NCBI GenBank assembly: GCA_038373885.1
Contig: JAWZYV010013552.1
Coordinates: 434,001-498,000 of the forward strand
Reading direction: 5' to 3'
Length of the DNA stretch: 64,000 nucleotides
DNA from: Cheiracanthium punctorium
Taxonomy: Eukaryota; Arthropoda; Arachnida; Araneae; Cheiracanthiidae
The notes beneath the pieces were generated by a model. That model did no database searches, was not told where the DNA came from, and saw only the letters and a program-made list of their open reading frames with translations. Numbering within the stretch: the first letter of the stretch is position 1; each line of letters starts with the position of its first letter. Below, piece by piece: positions 34,427 to 45,210 of this stretch. The translations under genes were made by a program, and so were the position numbers.

Positions 34427-35187
34427 AGTAGCTCTTTAATTCACAATTACATGTACTCAACTTGAAGTATTTGAATCTCATACAACAGTGTGAAATGACT
34501 ACGTGAATACGACTGTTATCGAACACTATTAAAAAGAAGAAGAATTTCCTAAACAGCAAAGAATAAAGAAGAAAAAAAGGAATAATGTAATTCATTTATT
34601 AAGTTTTCACATACAATAATTGCACCGCTAAATGATTGCAAAGGAATTATGAAGTGCATACAAATAAAGTTTATCCGTATGTAAGCTAAGAGATTGATTA
34701 AATTTCAGATCTCGAACGAGAAAATTCCTTCAGTTGCCTTTAAATTGTTTCTGTTCGATCGAAACAGAAAAGTGCTGCTTAATAAACGGAATTTCTTGAT
34801 GCATAGTTTGATGAATCAAACAAAATCCCTAAATGCTGCATTCAAAACCCGCACTTTATCACCAAAAACAACCCGAGGACACTTGGGAAGCACAATGCCT
34901 CTTTCACAACACCAATCTTTCGGGAAGTTTAGATTCATTTCGGCAGGAGTTCGAGAATGAATCACTGGCCTGTCTTTTAATCTAATGGGTCGAAACCGAG
35001 CCGCAAAGTAAAACAGGCTATCCGGAAATCCTACTCAAACCGGGGCGCTTGCAAACGCCCCTTAGTTAGGTTCCTTACGCCCACTGTCTCTGAAGTTGTT
35101 GCCCGTATTGCAAACAATTTATGTGTGGGAGTTTCTGTGTGCGTATCCGGCAGTTGTTCCCTGTCAAATGACTCCCAGCGATTCGGT

Positions 35188-35597
35188 GTTATTAGATTAG
35201 AATGGCTATTACATATTGTAACACACGGTAAGGAGGATTTGGATATTGTAAAAAAAGAGATTTAAAAAGAAGGGAGATCGATGGTTACGTTTGAAATTTT
35301 GATAAGACATCGATAATAACATAATGAAATAGTTAAGAGCAAGATTGGACGGACTGTCACAATAAGCATAAATCTGTATAATAAAGTCCAATAAAAGACT
35401 CAAAAAATTTTCAGGATGAAAACGTTTAAACAAACTACTGTGAATCAACACTTATGCAAGGGTCTTTATGAATTGAATAAGCAGAGTAGCGGATAAAGAA
35501 AATTTTTAAAGAGGGGCTAATTTTTAAAAAAGGCTTATTTGACTAAAATGAAAAGTACAACGAAGCAAAATGTTACCCAAAATCAATGTAAATTTTC
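35188..35597 (+). repeat. tandem unit of about 410 bp, first copy
   Basis: It starts GTGTTATTAGATTAGAATGG and ends before the next GTGTTATTAGCATAAAATGG at 35600. Shared blocks include AAGGAGGAT(T/C)TGG, CATAAGACATC, CAATAAAAGACTCAAAAAATTT and GCAAAATGTTACC. The second copy runs from 35598 to about 37512 and is interrupted by the Tc1 element. The right arm at 50.1-50.6 kb has only one copy, inverted. Confidence 0.75.
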
Positions 35598-35948
35598 GGT
35601 GTTATTAGCATAAAATGGCTAGTGCATATTATATTCACACAAGGAGGATCTGGCTGAACATTGTAAAATAAGAGGCATAAACAGAAACAAGATGGTTGGT
35701 TGTATGTTTTAAATTGTCATAAGACATCCCTGATAATATAGGATAGTTAACAGCGAGATTTGAAAGACTATCTATACACTCATGTCCATAAATTAAGGAT
35801 AATTCAGAATCACACAGAAATTGATCTCTAAAATAAAAATTTCACCTGTGGAATGATCACACACATCTTGAAGAATAATATGCAAATTACAGGAAACCAC
35901 CAGATGGCGTGGATGGTACGTCACAATCACGAGAGTGTAAGAGAGGGG

Positions 35949-35956
35949 TATATAAG
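35949..35956 (+). promoter_or_regulatory. TATA-like box of the transposase gene
   Basis: TATATAAG lies 71 bp upstream of the chosen ATG at 36027. The spacing would place transcription initiation about 40-50 bp before the start codon. This supports 36027 over the upstream in-frame ATG at 35853. Confidence 0.5.
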
Positions 35957-36026
35957 GAATGGTGGCAAAGAAGTAAAATTGTTCACAAGCGCTGTGAAAG
36001 CCTTTCAGTGCAAAAACCGCATAGTT

Positions 36027-37055
36027 ATGGCACAAAGGAGGCATTTGGATGATGTTTTACGTGGCAGAATTATCGGACGACTGGAATGTGGACGTACCCA
36101 GCTGGAAGTATCCGAGGAACTTGGAATCGCCCAGAGTGTCATCTCCAGGCTTTGGCAACGATTCCAAGATGATGGTAATGTGAGTAGACGTTACAGCACA
36201 GGTCGCCCCCGAGTTACAACGCCGCATGAGGACCGCTATTTGGCAGTTACTGCCAAAAGAAACAGACGGAGTACAGCATCAGACCTGTCTCGTCAGCTCT
36301 CTTCAACTACCGGTACGACAGTTTCAAGGCAGACCGTGTACAGACGCTTAGGGAACATTGGTCTATATGCTCGTAGGCCTGTCAGATGTGTTCCACTTAC
36401 CGCAACTCACTGTCGCCTGCGATTAACCTGGAGTAGGGAGCATGCATTGTGGACACCGCAACAGTGGTCTTGTGTGATGCTTTCCGACGAGTCCAGGTTT
36501 AGTTTGGAGTCTGATTCTCGCCGGACATTCATCTGGAGAGCGCCAGGTACCCGTTACCACCAAGAGAACACCATTGAAAGACACCGTTACGGTGGTGCAG
36601 GATGGCTCGTTTGGGGAGGAATTATTCTTGGTTCCAGAACTGACCTGCATGTTCAGAGTGTAACGATGACAGGCCACTTCTATCGGGATGTCATTCTGGA
36701 ACAACATGTACGTTTGTTTCGTGGCGCCATGGGTGCTGAATTTGTGTTTATGGATGACAACGCCCGTCCTCACCGTGCAAACATTGTAGACGAATGCCTT
36801 CAATCGGAGGATATCACCCGTATGCATTGGCCAGCATGCTCACCGGACTTGAATCCAATAGAGCATGTGTGGGATATGCTTGGCCGACGAATTGCAGCCC
36901 GTCAACCCCCTCCCACCTGTCTACCGGAACTTCGGAGTACATTGCTTGATGAGTGGTGTAATATTCCCCAAGATCAGATTGATCATTTGATACTCAGCAT
37001 GCCTAGGCGTTGTCAGGCCTGTATTGCATCGTCCGGGAGACATACTCCGTATTAA
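36027..37055 (+). CDS. Tc1-like DD34E transposase, intact
   Basis: A 342-residue cut-and-paste transposase that would act in the nucleus, binding the terminal repeats and joining the excised element to TA targets. Residues about 1-110 form the paired-type helix-turn-helix DNA-binding region, beginning MAQRRHLDDVLRGRIIG, with the GRPR linker motif at 59-62. The catalytic DDE domain follows. D154 lies in MLSDESRF, D244 in FMDDNARPH and E279 in SPDLNPIEH. Exactly 34 residues separate D244 and E279, the DD34E spacing of Tc1. The length equals the usual 340-345. The frame is open from 35853, but the ATG at 36027 lies after a TATA-like box, has G at -3 and G at +4, and matches the family's usual N-terminus. 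No stop, frameshift or missing catalytic residue is seen. The minus-strand frame 36423-36827 is a shadow. Confidence 0.97.
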   Translation: MAQRRHLDDVLRGRIIGRLECGRTQLEVSEELGIAQSVISRLWQRFQDDGNVSRRYSTGRPRVTTPHEDRYLAVTAKRNRRSTASDLSRQLSSTTGTTVSRQTVYRRLGNIGLYARRPVRCVPLTATHCRLRLTWSREHALWTPQQWSCVMLSDESRFSLESDSRRTFIWRAPGTRYHQENTIERHRYGGAGWLVWGGIILGSRTDLHVQSVTMTGHFYRDVILEQHVRLFRGAMGAEFVFMDDNARPHRANIVDECLQSEDITRMHWPACSPDLNPIEHVWDMLGRRIAARQPPPTCLPELRSTLLDEWCNIPQDQIDHLILSMPRRCQACIASSGRHTPY

Positions 37056-37189
37056 CCATCCTACTAACCATGTTATACTGTTTTTTGTAAATAGTTTCTT
37101 TTTTTGAAATTTGGTCAAGGGAGTAAAACTTGCAATTTTTATTAATTATGTCAAACATATAGCATCTTTTTTGCTCTTTATTTTTTGTT

Positions 37190-37195
37190 TAATAA
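37190..37195 (+). terminator. polyadenylation signal of the transposase gene
   Basis: AATAAA lies 135 bp after the stop codon and 61 bp inside the right terminal inverted repeat. It is consistent with a transcript contained wholly within the element. Confidence 0.5.
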
Positions 37196-38876
37196 ATAGA
37201 CTTTACAAATAAGTCAAATTTGTTTTGCTTCTTTCTCTTTCTTTGCCTGAACTTCATTATCCTTAATTTATGGACATGAGTGTAAATATCGAGCTGTGTA
37301 ATAAATTTCAATTGAAGACTCAAAAAATTTGCAGAATGAAAACGTGGAAACAAAATATAGTGAATCAAAGGTTTTATGAAATGAATAAACACAGTGACGA
37401 ATACAGAAACTTTTTGGGAGGAGCTATTTTAAAAAAGAGAGAGAGAGATTATTTGATCAAAATAAAAAGTGCAGTAAAGCAAAATGTTACCGCAAATTCA
37501 TTTAAATTTCCTTGAGAGAGGCTAATTCATAATAAAATCTCATTTGATTTAAAATGTACAATTAATATGTACAATGCAATAATAATGTACAATGCAAAAT
37601 TCTATTCTTAAACAATTTTTTTATACTGGAAGAGCTGAAGCCCCTAGCTCTCTTTCCCTGTGTCCGCCACTGAGTAAGTAATAAAACAAATAATTATGTA
37701 TAATTAAGCAAACAAATGCGTATAGAATCTGATTGGGTGTTCATCCAAAAATTTCGATTCAGAAAATGTCCATAACTGCATTAAACTCACTAATCGTGAT
37801 ATGAATAGCGGTTTTCCATAACAAAAGAGAGCTGTAACAGAAAAAAAAAAAAACTTACAGTCTATTCATATTACGAATGAATACACCCTTAATTATTGAA
37901 TAAAATCGAATCAAGAAAAATATATAAAGTTAATCAGCATACAAAATTATTAAGAAACTGATCAAATTTCTGTTTTAGAACTGGAGCATACCTGAAGTTC
38001 TCGTTTCCTTATTTTTGTTCAACAGTACTACATACTCTTCCTTCCCCTCTCCCCACCCCAAACACACACAAAAGAAAAAGAAAATAAAACGATATTTACA
38101 TTTTTATGTAATATAGCTAAAAGGAAATCTCTGGATTAACAATAACAGAAACATCTTTATTTATGAATGATAAAACAATTAATTTTACACAATTAAGCAT
38201 ATAAGTCTATAATGGCATTTGGAACTCATCCAACGCCATAAAAATCAATATGTGATCACAACTACAACCAAAGAACTTATCCAAAGATTTAGAGCAAATA
38301 TCATCGCAACAAAGAACCGTAGATGGGGAAAAAAGAAATACTTGCAGCACATTCATAGAATAATTTCACACACAGTAGTTACAGGTCTAATTATTTCACA
38401 TAAACAAATCAAGAACTGAATAAAGCTTATCAGTATGTAACCTAATCAAACGGATTATGTTTCGCTTTTTGAAGGGGAATATATTTCCTTCATTTGCCTT
38501 TTATTTATTTCCGTTGTTATCATTTAAACAACACAGGATAATGAACGCAATTTCTTGATCCAAACCGAGTGAATCTGTATTCAAAACATGCATGCACAAA
38601 TGCGCCTGAAGACAAAATGGAAACACAATGCACTTCGACCCCATTTTTCAAGCAGATTCGATTCAATCTCTCAAGAAATTCGATGAAAATTAATCTCTGG
38701 CATAGTATTTCATCTATTCGGTTGACACTTCGCCTCGGGAGGTCCTCTCCGAGCAGGGGCGCATAAACGCCCCTTAATCAGTTTCTTAGGACCGAGTATA
38801 GTTGTTTGTGAACATTAGAAATCGTGAGTGTTTGTAATTCGATACTGGCTTTATCGAACGACTTCAAGATATTCAA

Positions 38877-38953
38877 GAGAAAATGTAACTAATAAATATT
38901 TTATGTTCATTTAAATAATAAACATAAAATATTTATTAGTTATATTTTCTACC
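38877..38953. repeat. AT-rich palindrome at inner edge of left arm
   Basis: AGAAAATGTAACTAATAAAT and ATTTTATG are mirrored by CATAAAATATTTATTAG and TTATATTTTCT around a short loop. It marks the place where similarity between the inverted arms ends. Confidence 0.75.
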
Positions 38954-40385
38954 TTGATCTGCTTAAAGTTATTTTTTGTTCCATAAAAACATTAATCTAA
39001 ATTTAATTTTACACTCTAAACATCTTTGCAGGCACATATTTTCAGAGAATAATTTTCTGCTATTCGCAAAGTTAAATTCGGAATGTTCGCTTATGTTTTA
39101 AATCTTTATTGTTTGTTTACAAACACAACAAGCATATATGTGTGTGTGTGTGTGTTAATGATGCAAATGTTTCTTTCAAAGTATTCCAAACTTTCTGAAT
39201 TTTTCAGATCTTCAAAATTGCTTCAAAGTCCAAAGCAAGCAGTAGAGTAAATAAATATGACGAAGATACGGCTTTCTTGAGGCCATGGCTGAACTTCACT
39301 AAGTATGCATTAGCACTGTTTTGAATGCTAATCCCCCGAATTCGGAGGATTAATTTTAGCGTGTTGGATCAGGTTTAGACCTGGCGCTGATCCTAGTGTC
39401 TGGCGTGGTGAATACCATTTTTCAACTAACTCTCGGTGTAGCCCTTCCTCACGTGCTAGCATGCCCTTCAAATGTTTGGTAAATAAGGCCCGTTAGTGTT
39501 CACAAAGCTGTGAGAGAAAGAAACTGGATCTCACGGAAGAGGTGAAAGTCCTAATCCACCACACTGTTATATATTCGAAATTGGTAAAATCAAGCATCAG
39601 TTTTAAGGCTAGGTTACTGCGGTGCGGGTAAAATGGTCTCAAAAAATTCCGGCACTAGAACACTGTAACGCAGAGAGGATAACGCATATACGAATGTGCG
39701 GCTACGGATGATCTGCCGCCAATGCAGCAAGTAATGGACTTCATGGAAATGACGTCACAGGAGATGAAAATACAATATCTAGGACTGCATGAAAATTCCG
39801 AGTACTTTTAAAGTGCCACCAAGTTAATGTTCTATTTGTTTTATATTTATGTATTTTCATCTTCCAACTTTATGAGCTGCAGGAATTATTTCAGTGTCAT
39901 TTGATTGTTGAATTTAACAACTCAAGTGGAAACAATGGATTCCGTTAGTACTGGAACTTCGACGACGTTGAAAAAAAAATTTTTTTTCGTTGAGAAATGT
40001 TATTTTCGTGTTGCGTATTAAAAGTAAGAACACGAAGAAAGAAAGCGAGACAAGTTATAGCATTCATGATTAAATACAAACAGAATCATTTGATGATTAT
40101 TTTGACGAAACAGAGCAAATAAGGACAGTCGACTAAAACTGATGTTTAAAGGTAAAATTAAAAATATTGTAAAATAGCACACATAAAAAAACGTGTTCTT
40201 CATGTCCTGGTTCTGTTATTCTTCTATAGCTGCATTATACTTATTTTTTTGTTATTATTTTATGTTTCTATATTTTTGTTTATTTTATTATTTCGTTTAT
40301 TTAGTTTTATTTTAAACTTAATTTTTATTTGTTTACTTATTTTTCCTAATACCAGGTCATAATCCTAATGTAAGCTTGACTGCTA
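38954..40385. other. spacer of the inverted duplication; no recognised gene
   Basis: A (TG)n run lies at about 39137-39155. Moderately GC-richer text at 39285-39560 (CCATGGCTGAACTTCAC onward, GATCAGGTTTAGACCTGGCG) has the look of a repeat, but it has no second copy in the window. Confidence 0.4.
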
Positions 40386-40389
40386 CGAG

Positions 40390-40705
40390 AGGCTGAGATG
40401 TTGGTCATTTTACTATGGGCGCACCTAGTAGGCAAGCTACCGTTGCCCCTTAGGAGTAGTCTTCTCATTTTGAACCCATTCTAGTTGAGAGCACCTGGAT
40501 TGGCTAGGCCCCTAGAAGTGTCTTTTGAACATAAAAGACTCTTGAGCCACGACAGATTTTATGCGTACTAGCTCCCTTTTCGTATACGGCACACAGAAGA
40601 ATCAGTTGAGAGAGGAGTTCACTCTCCCAAACACTGCCCAAGCCGGTGCTGCTTCACTTTTGCGGTTACATAGGAACCGAGTTTGACCAACTGATCTACT
40701 GTCAG
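40390..40705 (+). repeat. dispersed repeat related to 8818-9110
   Basis: Blocks: GCGCACCTAGTAGGCAAGC, GAACCCATTCTAGTTGAGAG, AAAAGACTCTTGAGCCACGAC, GAGAGAGGAGTTCACTCTCC and GCTTCACTTTTGCGG. The order is shared with 8818-9110 and partly with 31215-31410. No protein signal. Confidence 0.6.
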
Positions 40706-41933
40706 ACTTCTCGCTATTCTTTTTTCCGGGGGGGGGGGGGGGCACAAATTTCTTTTCTTCCACACACACACACACCCCGTTGAACTTCTATTTCTCTTTG
40801 GTTTTCTTACTTTTCTCTCCTCTCAAATGGTAACTTGTCTCTGTTGTTTACTTTTAGTTCTAATCTTTTTGCCTATGTGAATTGTTTGTTTGCAACTGAG
40901 AAACGGTGAACCTCTCGTGCCACATGAAACGATCGAATCACGGCATCCTTTTTTTCTATGTACGCTGTTTTACAAAGTTACCAATTTATTTTATCCACAC
41001 AATCTGTTCATTGATGTAAATGATTTTGTGCGATTTCGAAGAAAAAAGAAATCTCCTTTCAGGGGAAAAACTGAAAAGAGGATTTTACCTTCGGAGTATG
41101 AAAATCGATTTTCTAAGAAAACGAAGAATTCCAACAAAATTTATGTAGCCCAAAAAGGCGGACTAAGTTCTTCTGAAGAAATTATTCAAAAACTACCCAA
41201 ACTAGCTTTTTTTTCGTCCAATTCCAGTCAATTTGTGCATCCCCAAAAAGAGGTCTAAACGTTTTTCATACGAAGAATTTCTCCACAAGCTACCAAATTT
41301 ATCCTTTTGGGTTTTTTTTTTTTTTTTTCGTTCAATTCCATTCAATTCATGTATGCCAAATATAAGCATTAAGTGTTTTTGACATTAGGAAGTTATCCCA
41401 ATACTACCTAATCTAGCTATTTTTTTAAGAGCTTGTAGAATTAACAGTTTTGACACTTTATTAAAGCTTCAAACATACATTTGAAAATTAATTTGAGCTG
41501 AAACAGTTTATATGAAAAACAGCTCTAGCCACTAAATGCAGATTCCCCTTTCTTTTTTACTCTTAGATATTTCACAGTAAATTTTATGTCTAATACTTAT
41601 TTTGGGTCATTTAAATTCATTCGTATTCCAAGAACCAAGCCTCCTTGCAATGAAAGATGCATGATCTTTTTTTCTTTGGCCTGATTTAAAAAAATTATAT
41701 TTATTTTTAAAATTATTTTATAAAAGCCAGAAAAGAAAATTTTAGTAGAAAAAGAGTTGAGTATTTAATAAAAACTGACAACTTATTTTTAAAAAATCTT
41801 CATTTTTCCAGCAGTATAAATTAAAAACTGCAAAAATGGATCAGGTTTCCCCTAAACCAAATCATTAGATTTTAATATTGATAAAACATCAAATTAAGAT
41901 TACAATATACGTTTAAAAGATTAGTTTTTTTCC
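40706..41933. other. stretch with an unrecognised 122-codon frame
   Basis: A G-run lies at about 40728-40742 and a CA tract at about 40764-40775. A plus frame at 40890-41258 is lysine-, serine- and phenylalanine-rich, with no family motif. Its composition follows the local AT-rich DNA. I do not call it a gene. Confidence 0.5.
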
Positions 41934-42338
41934 ATTGGGCTCACGGATGTATATAAAAAAGGAGGATCTGAGCCTGCCCTTCTTAGTGTACCCACAAACA
42001 CTAATTGTAGCCAAATATTCACCTTTTGAATCCATCATTCAAAATAGTATACGGTTTTTTAAAAATTACATAAATTTTTTAAAATTTAAATTTTAAAATA
42101 AATTAAAAAAAAAGAAAATCACATTAATTGTTGTGAATTTTATAATTCAATGCCTAACAAACACAATTTACTATAAGGAATTTAAAAATGTTTAGTGCTA
42201 TTGAAAATTTTACCCGATACTTATACCAAAATTTGCTGTGATCAAATTTTATAATAAGAATGGACACTTCCCCCCCTCCCCCACCTTAGCTTCACCCCTT
42301 CCCATGAGAAAGCTATAGATACACCCTTGATTGGGGCT
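41934..42338. mobile_element. hAT-type non-autonomous element
   Basis: The body is 41942-42329. The ends are CACGGATGTATATA and, reversed, CAAGGGTGTATCTATAGC, a diverged hAT-like pair with a G/C-rich subterminal tract at the right. Left flank ATTGGGCT and right flank ATTGGGGCT agree except for one extra G, consistent with an 8-bp duplication. There is no transposase frame. Confidence 0.6.
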
Positions 42339-42499
42339 ACTTGCATTCATAAAACTAAAGCCAGTCTTATAAGCATCTACAAAATTTTTCGATAACATTA
42401 GGTCAGAAAGAACATACACAGTTACTAACTACACCACTTCAGCTAGCTTCTTACGCTCTTTCTACAAAAAAGTATTTCCCTCTAAAAATATTTCTCTTT

Positions 42500-42905
42500 T
42501 TTTCTTTGCCTGGCATTGCAGGGAAGCTTTTCTCCTCGATCAATTTTCGTTTCAAAGCTATACGTTCGGAAAAACCCTTTTCCCCAAGTACATTCGAATG
42601 AAATCGGATCTTTTAAATCATTTTTCCCTTAACAGCACAACTTTAGGATTATTATTACAAAATAAATATTTCTTAAACTGAATGGAAATATCGTACCCTC
42701 CTTTGCATCGATCAGAAATTTGAAAGCCGTTCGTTCAATTATTGCCCCTGCTTTTAAAAGTTCAGACAGACTGCATCTTGTTTTCTGCATCCCGTTCTCA
42801 GGGATTGATAATTCTTGGAGCATATCATTTTTAATAATTTTGTGAATTTCTTTGTTGCGTAAAATTCAAACGTATTAACAAAATATATTTTCTAGGTAAA
42901 ACATT
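42500..42905 (+). repeat. family R2 dispersed repeat, copy 4
   Basis: It carries GCAGGGAAGCTTTTCTCCTC, ACATTCGAATGAAATCGGATC, GGATTATTATTACAAAATAA, TTTGCATCGATCAGAAATTT and TGGAGCATATCATTTTTAAT. The block order is the same as at 30325. The foldback element at 42991 follows closely. Confidence 0.7.
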
Positions 42906-42990
42906 ATTATTTTCCTTCTGAAGCCAATGAGTTGTAATCCAGGCTTAAAACAAACATTCATACAAATAAATAGAAACTTTCTGCAGTAGC

Positions 42991-43278
42991 ACACATAAAA
43001 AGGTACTTATTGAGTGGGACGATCGTTTCGGCCAAAAAAATCTTCAGCCTTCTTCAGCCGTCAGCACTCAGTCTCACAGAATAGCAGGGACTGAAAGATA
43101 AACATTTTTTTTCTTTTTTTAAATCTTTCGGTCCCCTATGTTTTGTTAGACTGAGTTTTGACGTCCGAAGGTTTTTTCGGCCAAAACGATCGCCCTTATT
43201 GATAAGTACCTATTTTATGTGTTATTATACAAATTTTTTATTTAATTCCTCTTTTAACACCAGTTTTTTGAGTGTTTT
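42991..43278. mobile_element. complex foldback element, copy 2
   Basis: The outer arms 42991-43044 and 43168-43222 pair (ACACATAAAAAGGTACTTAT, CGATCGTTTCGGCCAAAA). Inner arms around CAGCACTCAGTCTCAC and AGACTGAGTTTTGACG pair as well. A TTTAACACCAGTTTTTTGAGTG tail at 43253-43276 matches the tail of the 7751-8013 element. The architecture is shared between the two but the palindrome text is not. Confidence 0.65.
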
Positions 43279-43294
43279 TCGTTAAACATTCATA

Positions 43295-43696
43295 CATTTT
43301 GAATTGTCCCGCAGTGGCCTAGTCACTAAGCCCCGTTCCCGTAAGAATATGGAAAGTGAAGAAGCAGCATCGGCTTGGCCAGTGTTGGGAGGGTGAAAAC
43401 CTCTCTCGGCTGAGCGGCTATTTAACCGTGTACGCTAACGGGAGCTGGTGTACGTCAAATCTGTTCGTATGGCTGCTATGTCCTCCATGTTCAAGCGATA
43501 TCTCTTGGGCTGCCGACTTCAGGTGCTCGGTCTCTCCTCTGGAATTGGCTCAAAAGTTAGGAGACCACTTATAGGGGGAAACGTTGGTCAGCCTAATTGG
43601 CGCCTCCTTAATCAAATGAAAAGCATCTGTAGTCCTCATTGTGGTTAAGCCTCAAGTAGGCCGCTGACCCGGCCATTAGAAAGGGCATTTTGAATT
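43295..43696 (+). mobile_element. SINE-like insertion with 11-bp target duplication
   Basis: The body is 43306-43685 (380 bp), flanked by the exact direct repeat CATTTTGAATT. The head GTCCCGCAGTGGCCTAGTCAC looks like a tRNA-type A box (GTGGCCTAGT). No good B box was found. The body is unlike the other SINE family and notably GC-richer than its surroundings. A 29-A run follows the right duplication instead of preceding it. Plus frames over it (43356-43648) are not recognisable proteins. Confidence 0.65.
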
Positions 43697-43699
43697 TAC

Positions 43700-43728
<29 letters not shown>
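43700..43728 (+). repeat. poly-A tract of about 29 bp
   Basis: It is an uninterrupted A-run three bases after the right target duplication of the SINE-like insertion. It belongs either to an older retroposon end or to the insertion if the duplication is mis-set. Confidence 0.9.
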
Positions 43729-43730
<2 letters not shown>

Positions 43731-45179
43731 CTTACACATGATTTACAGAAATCATAAAAATGTGTTTTCTGAATATTCTAAATATTCTCTCTTTTTAAGT
43801 AATTTTTTTTAACTGAAATTGTCTTCTTGTGGATTTTTTTATTAATTTTAACCATCGTCCTCCAGGATAATTTAACACTCCTGAAAGTATGTTGATTTAA
43901 TGCTTGTCTTCAAGTAAAAATAAGACTAATCTTTTTGCTTATGTAAATACAGAAAACGATGTTAATTTTGAATATGAACATAATAAATAGGCCAACAATA
44001 GTTTATCCACAATTCTAGTCAATCCCTATTGGAAACATTGTAATCTTCCGTGTCCTTCTATATATTTCCCTTTTACATTGCCCTGAGTAACAAACGTTAC
44101 GTTGAAAAAGCTGTAGTATATAGCAATACGGGGTCCCCAAAAATGCTGACCTAAGCTTTTATTCCTTAAATATTGATCATAGACATATACAATAGATTAA
44201 AAAGTTGAGTAAAAAAGAAACAGAATTTTATGGCATCCATTAAAATGATCAGGAGATTAAATCTAAATAAATGTAAAATTTTAAATTTTATACGGCGCCC
44301 ATTCAAAAGATCCCAAGATAAAATATGCCCCATAAATTCATTAGGAGATACACAAAATTCTACTCTTTCATCATAAAAGAGCTCAGATTTATGCTTAAAC
44401 AAAGTTGGTAAGAGGTTATAGAATACGAATAATAGCAAAAGTATGCATTTTTGCAATCATTGTTTCCTTTCGTAATTTGTGTGCAGCCACTGAAATGTGG
44501 TTTAAGTCAACGTATATTTACTTTGTATCTTTGAGGCGTTATATGATGAAAGACTAAAATTTAGTACATCACCTAACTGAATATGAATTATATTTTACTA
44601 AATGTTTTTGTTTTTTTATTTTCGCCCACGAGGTCAGCATAAAAATTTGAAATTTTGTATTTCATTAAATTCAATCTCCTGAAAACTTTAATCAATGCCA
44701 TAAAGTTCTGAACCTTTTTTTCCGTAACTTTGAAAGTTTTGGTATACATTTATGATCAATATTCAAGGAGTAAATGCCTAGGTCAGCGCTTTTGGTGCAC
44801 TCTGTACAACTATAATGAAAAAGGGAGAAGTACTTTCAAAGACTATAAAGAAGTATTGTCTATATAGAAAATAAATAAGCATTTACAATATGGACGACGA
44901 TGAGTGAAACGATGAATATACATCATGCAAGTACTCTAACAAAGCACAGGTCTGGATTACGATTTACTCATTTGATAACTGAAAGCCAACAGATTACTTT
45001 CCAGTACTCTTTACGTTACAAAGAATAACCCTTTTGCTCTTAGGGGAGAAATAGATCAGTTCAAGTATAATAACCGTAATTTCAACTTTATAAAAACATA
45101 AACTAAAATTACATAATCTGGGCAAAAATTTGCTTATGGTACACAAAACAGAGATGAACAACATTTTGTTTTCTGCCTG

Positions 45180-45210
<31 letters not shown>

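Larger units (their letters stand above)
35775..37284 (+). mobile_element. complete Tc1/mariner element, apparently autonomous
   Basis: The body is 35777-37282 (1,506 bp), flanked by TA at 35775-35776 and 37283-37284. Perfect 27-bp terminal inverted repeats (35777-35803 and 37256-37282) begin CACTCATGTCCATAAATTAA. The single gene has an intact frame. Removing the element and one TA restores a continuous match between GAGATTTGAAAGACTATC and AATATCGAGCTGTG and the sister repeat unit at 35345-35385. The right arm of the inverted duplication is empty at the equivalent site. Perfect TIRs and an open frame imply recent activity. Confidence 0.95.
34430..38890 (-). repeat. left arm of a large inverted duplication
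   Basis: Read on the minus strand, this region matches 48640-51340 on the plus strand, block by block. Shared blocks are AGTGTTCGATAACAGT, AATTATTGTATGTGAAAAC, AAAGACAGGCC, GACTCCCAGCGATTCGGTGTTATTAG, TTAAGGGGCGTTT and GAAGTCGTTCG(A/G)TAAAGCCA. It contains an extra tandem unit of about 410 bp (35188-35597 and 35598 onward) and the Tc1 element. Sub-block A is 34640-35190 and sub-block B 38220-38880. No protein-coding frame is conserved between the arms. Confidence 0.8.

Noticed and set aside
35853..36026. 58-residue N-terminal extension of the transposase frame
   Set aside because: It is in frame, but it precedes and spans the TATA-like box, has no Tc1 family similarity, and lies upstream of the typical N-terminal start.
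36423..36827. 134-codon minus-strand frame
   Set aside because: It is antisense to the transposase coding sequence and is explained by that gene's codon structure.
40890..41258. 122-codon plus-strand frame
   Set aside because: No domain, an AT-biased composition like its surroundings, and no splice or promoter context. I could not support a gene.
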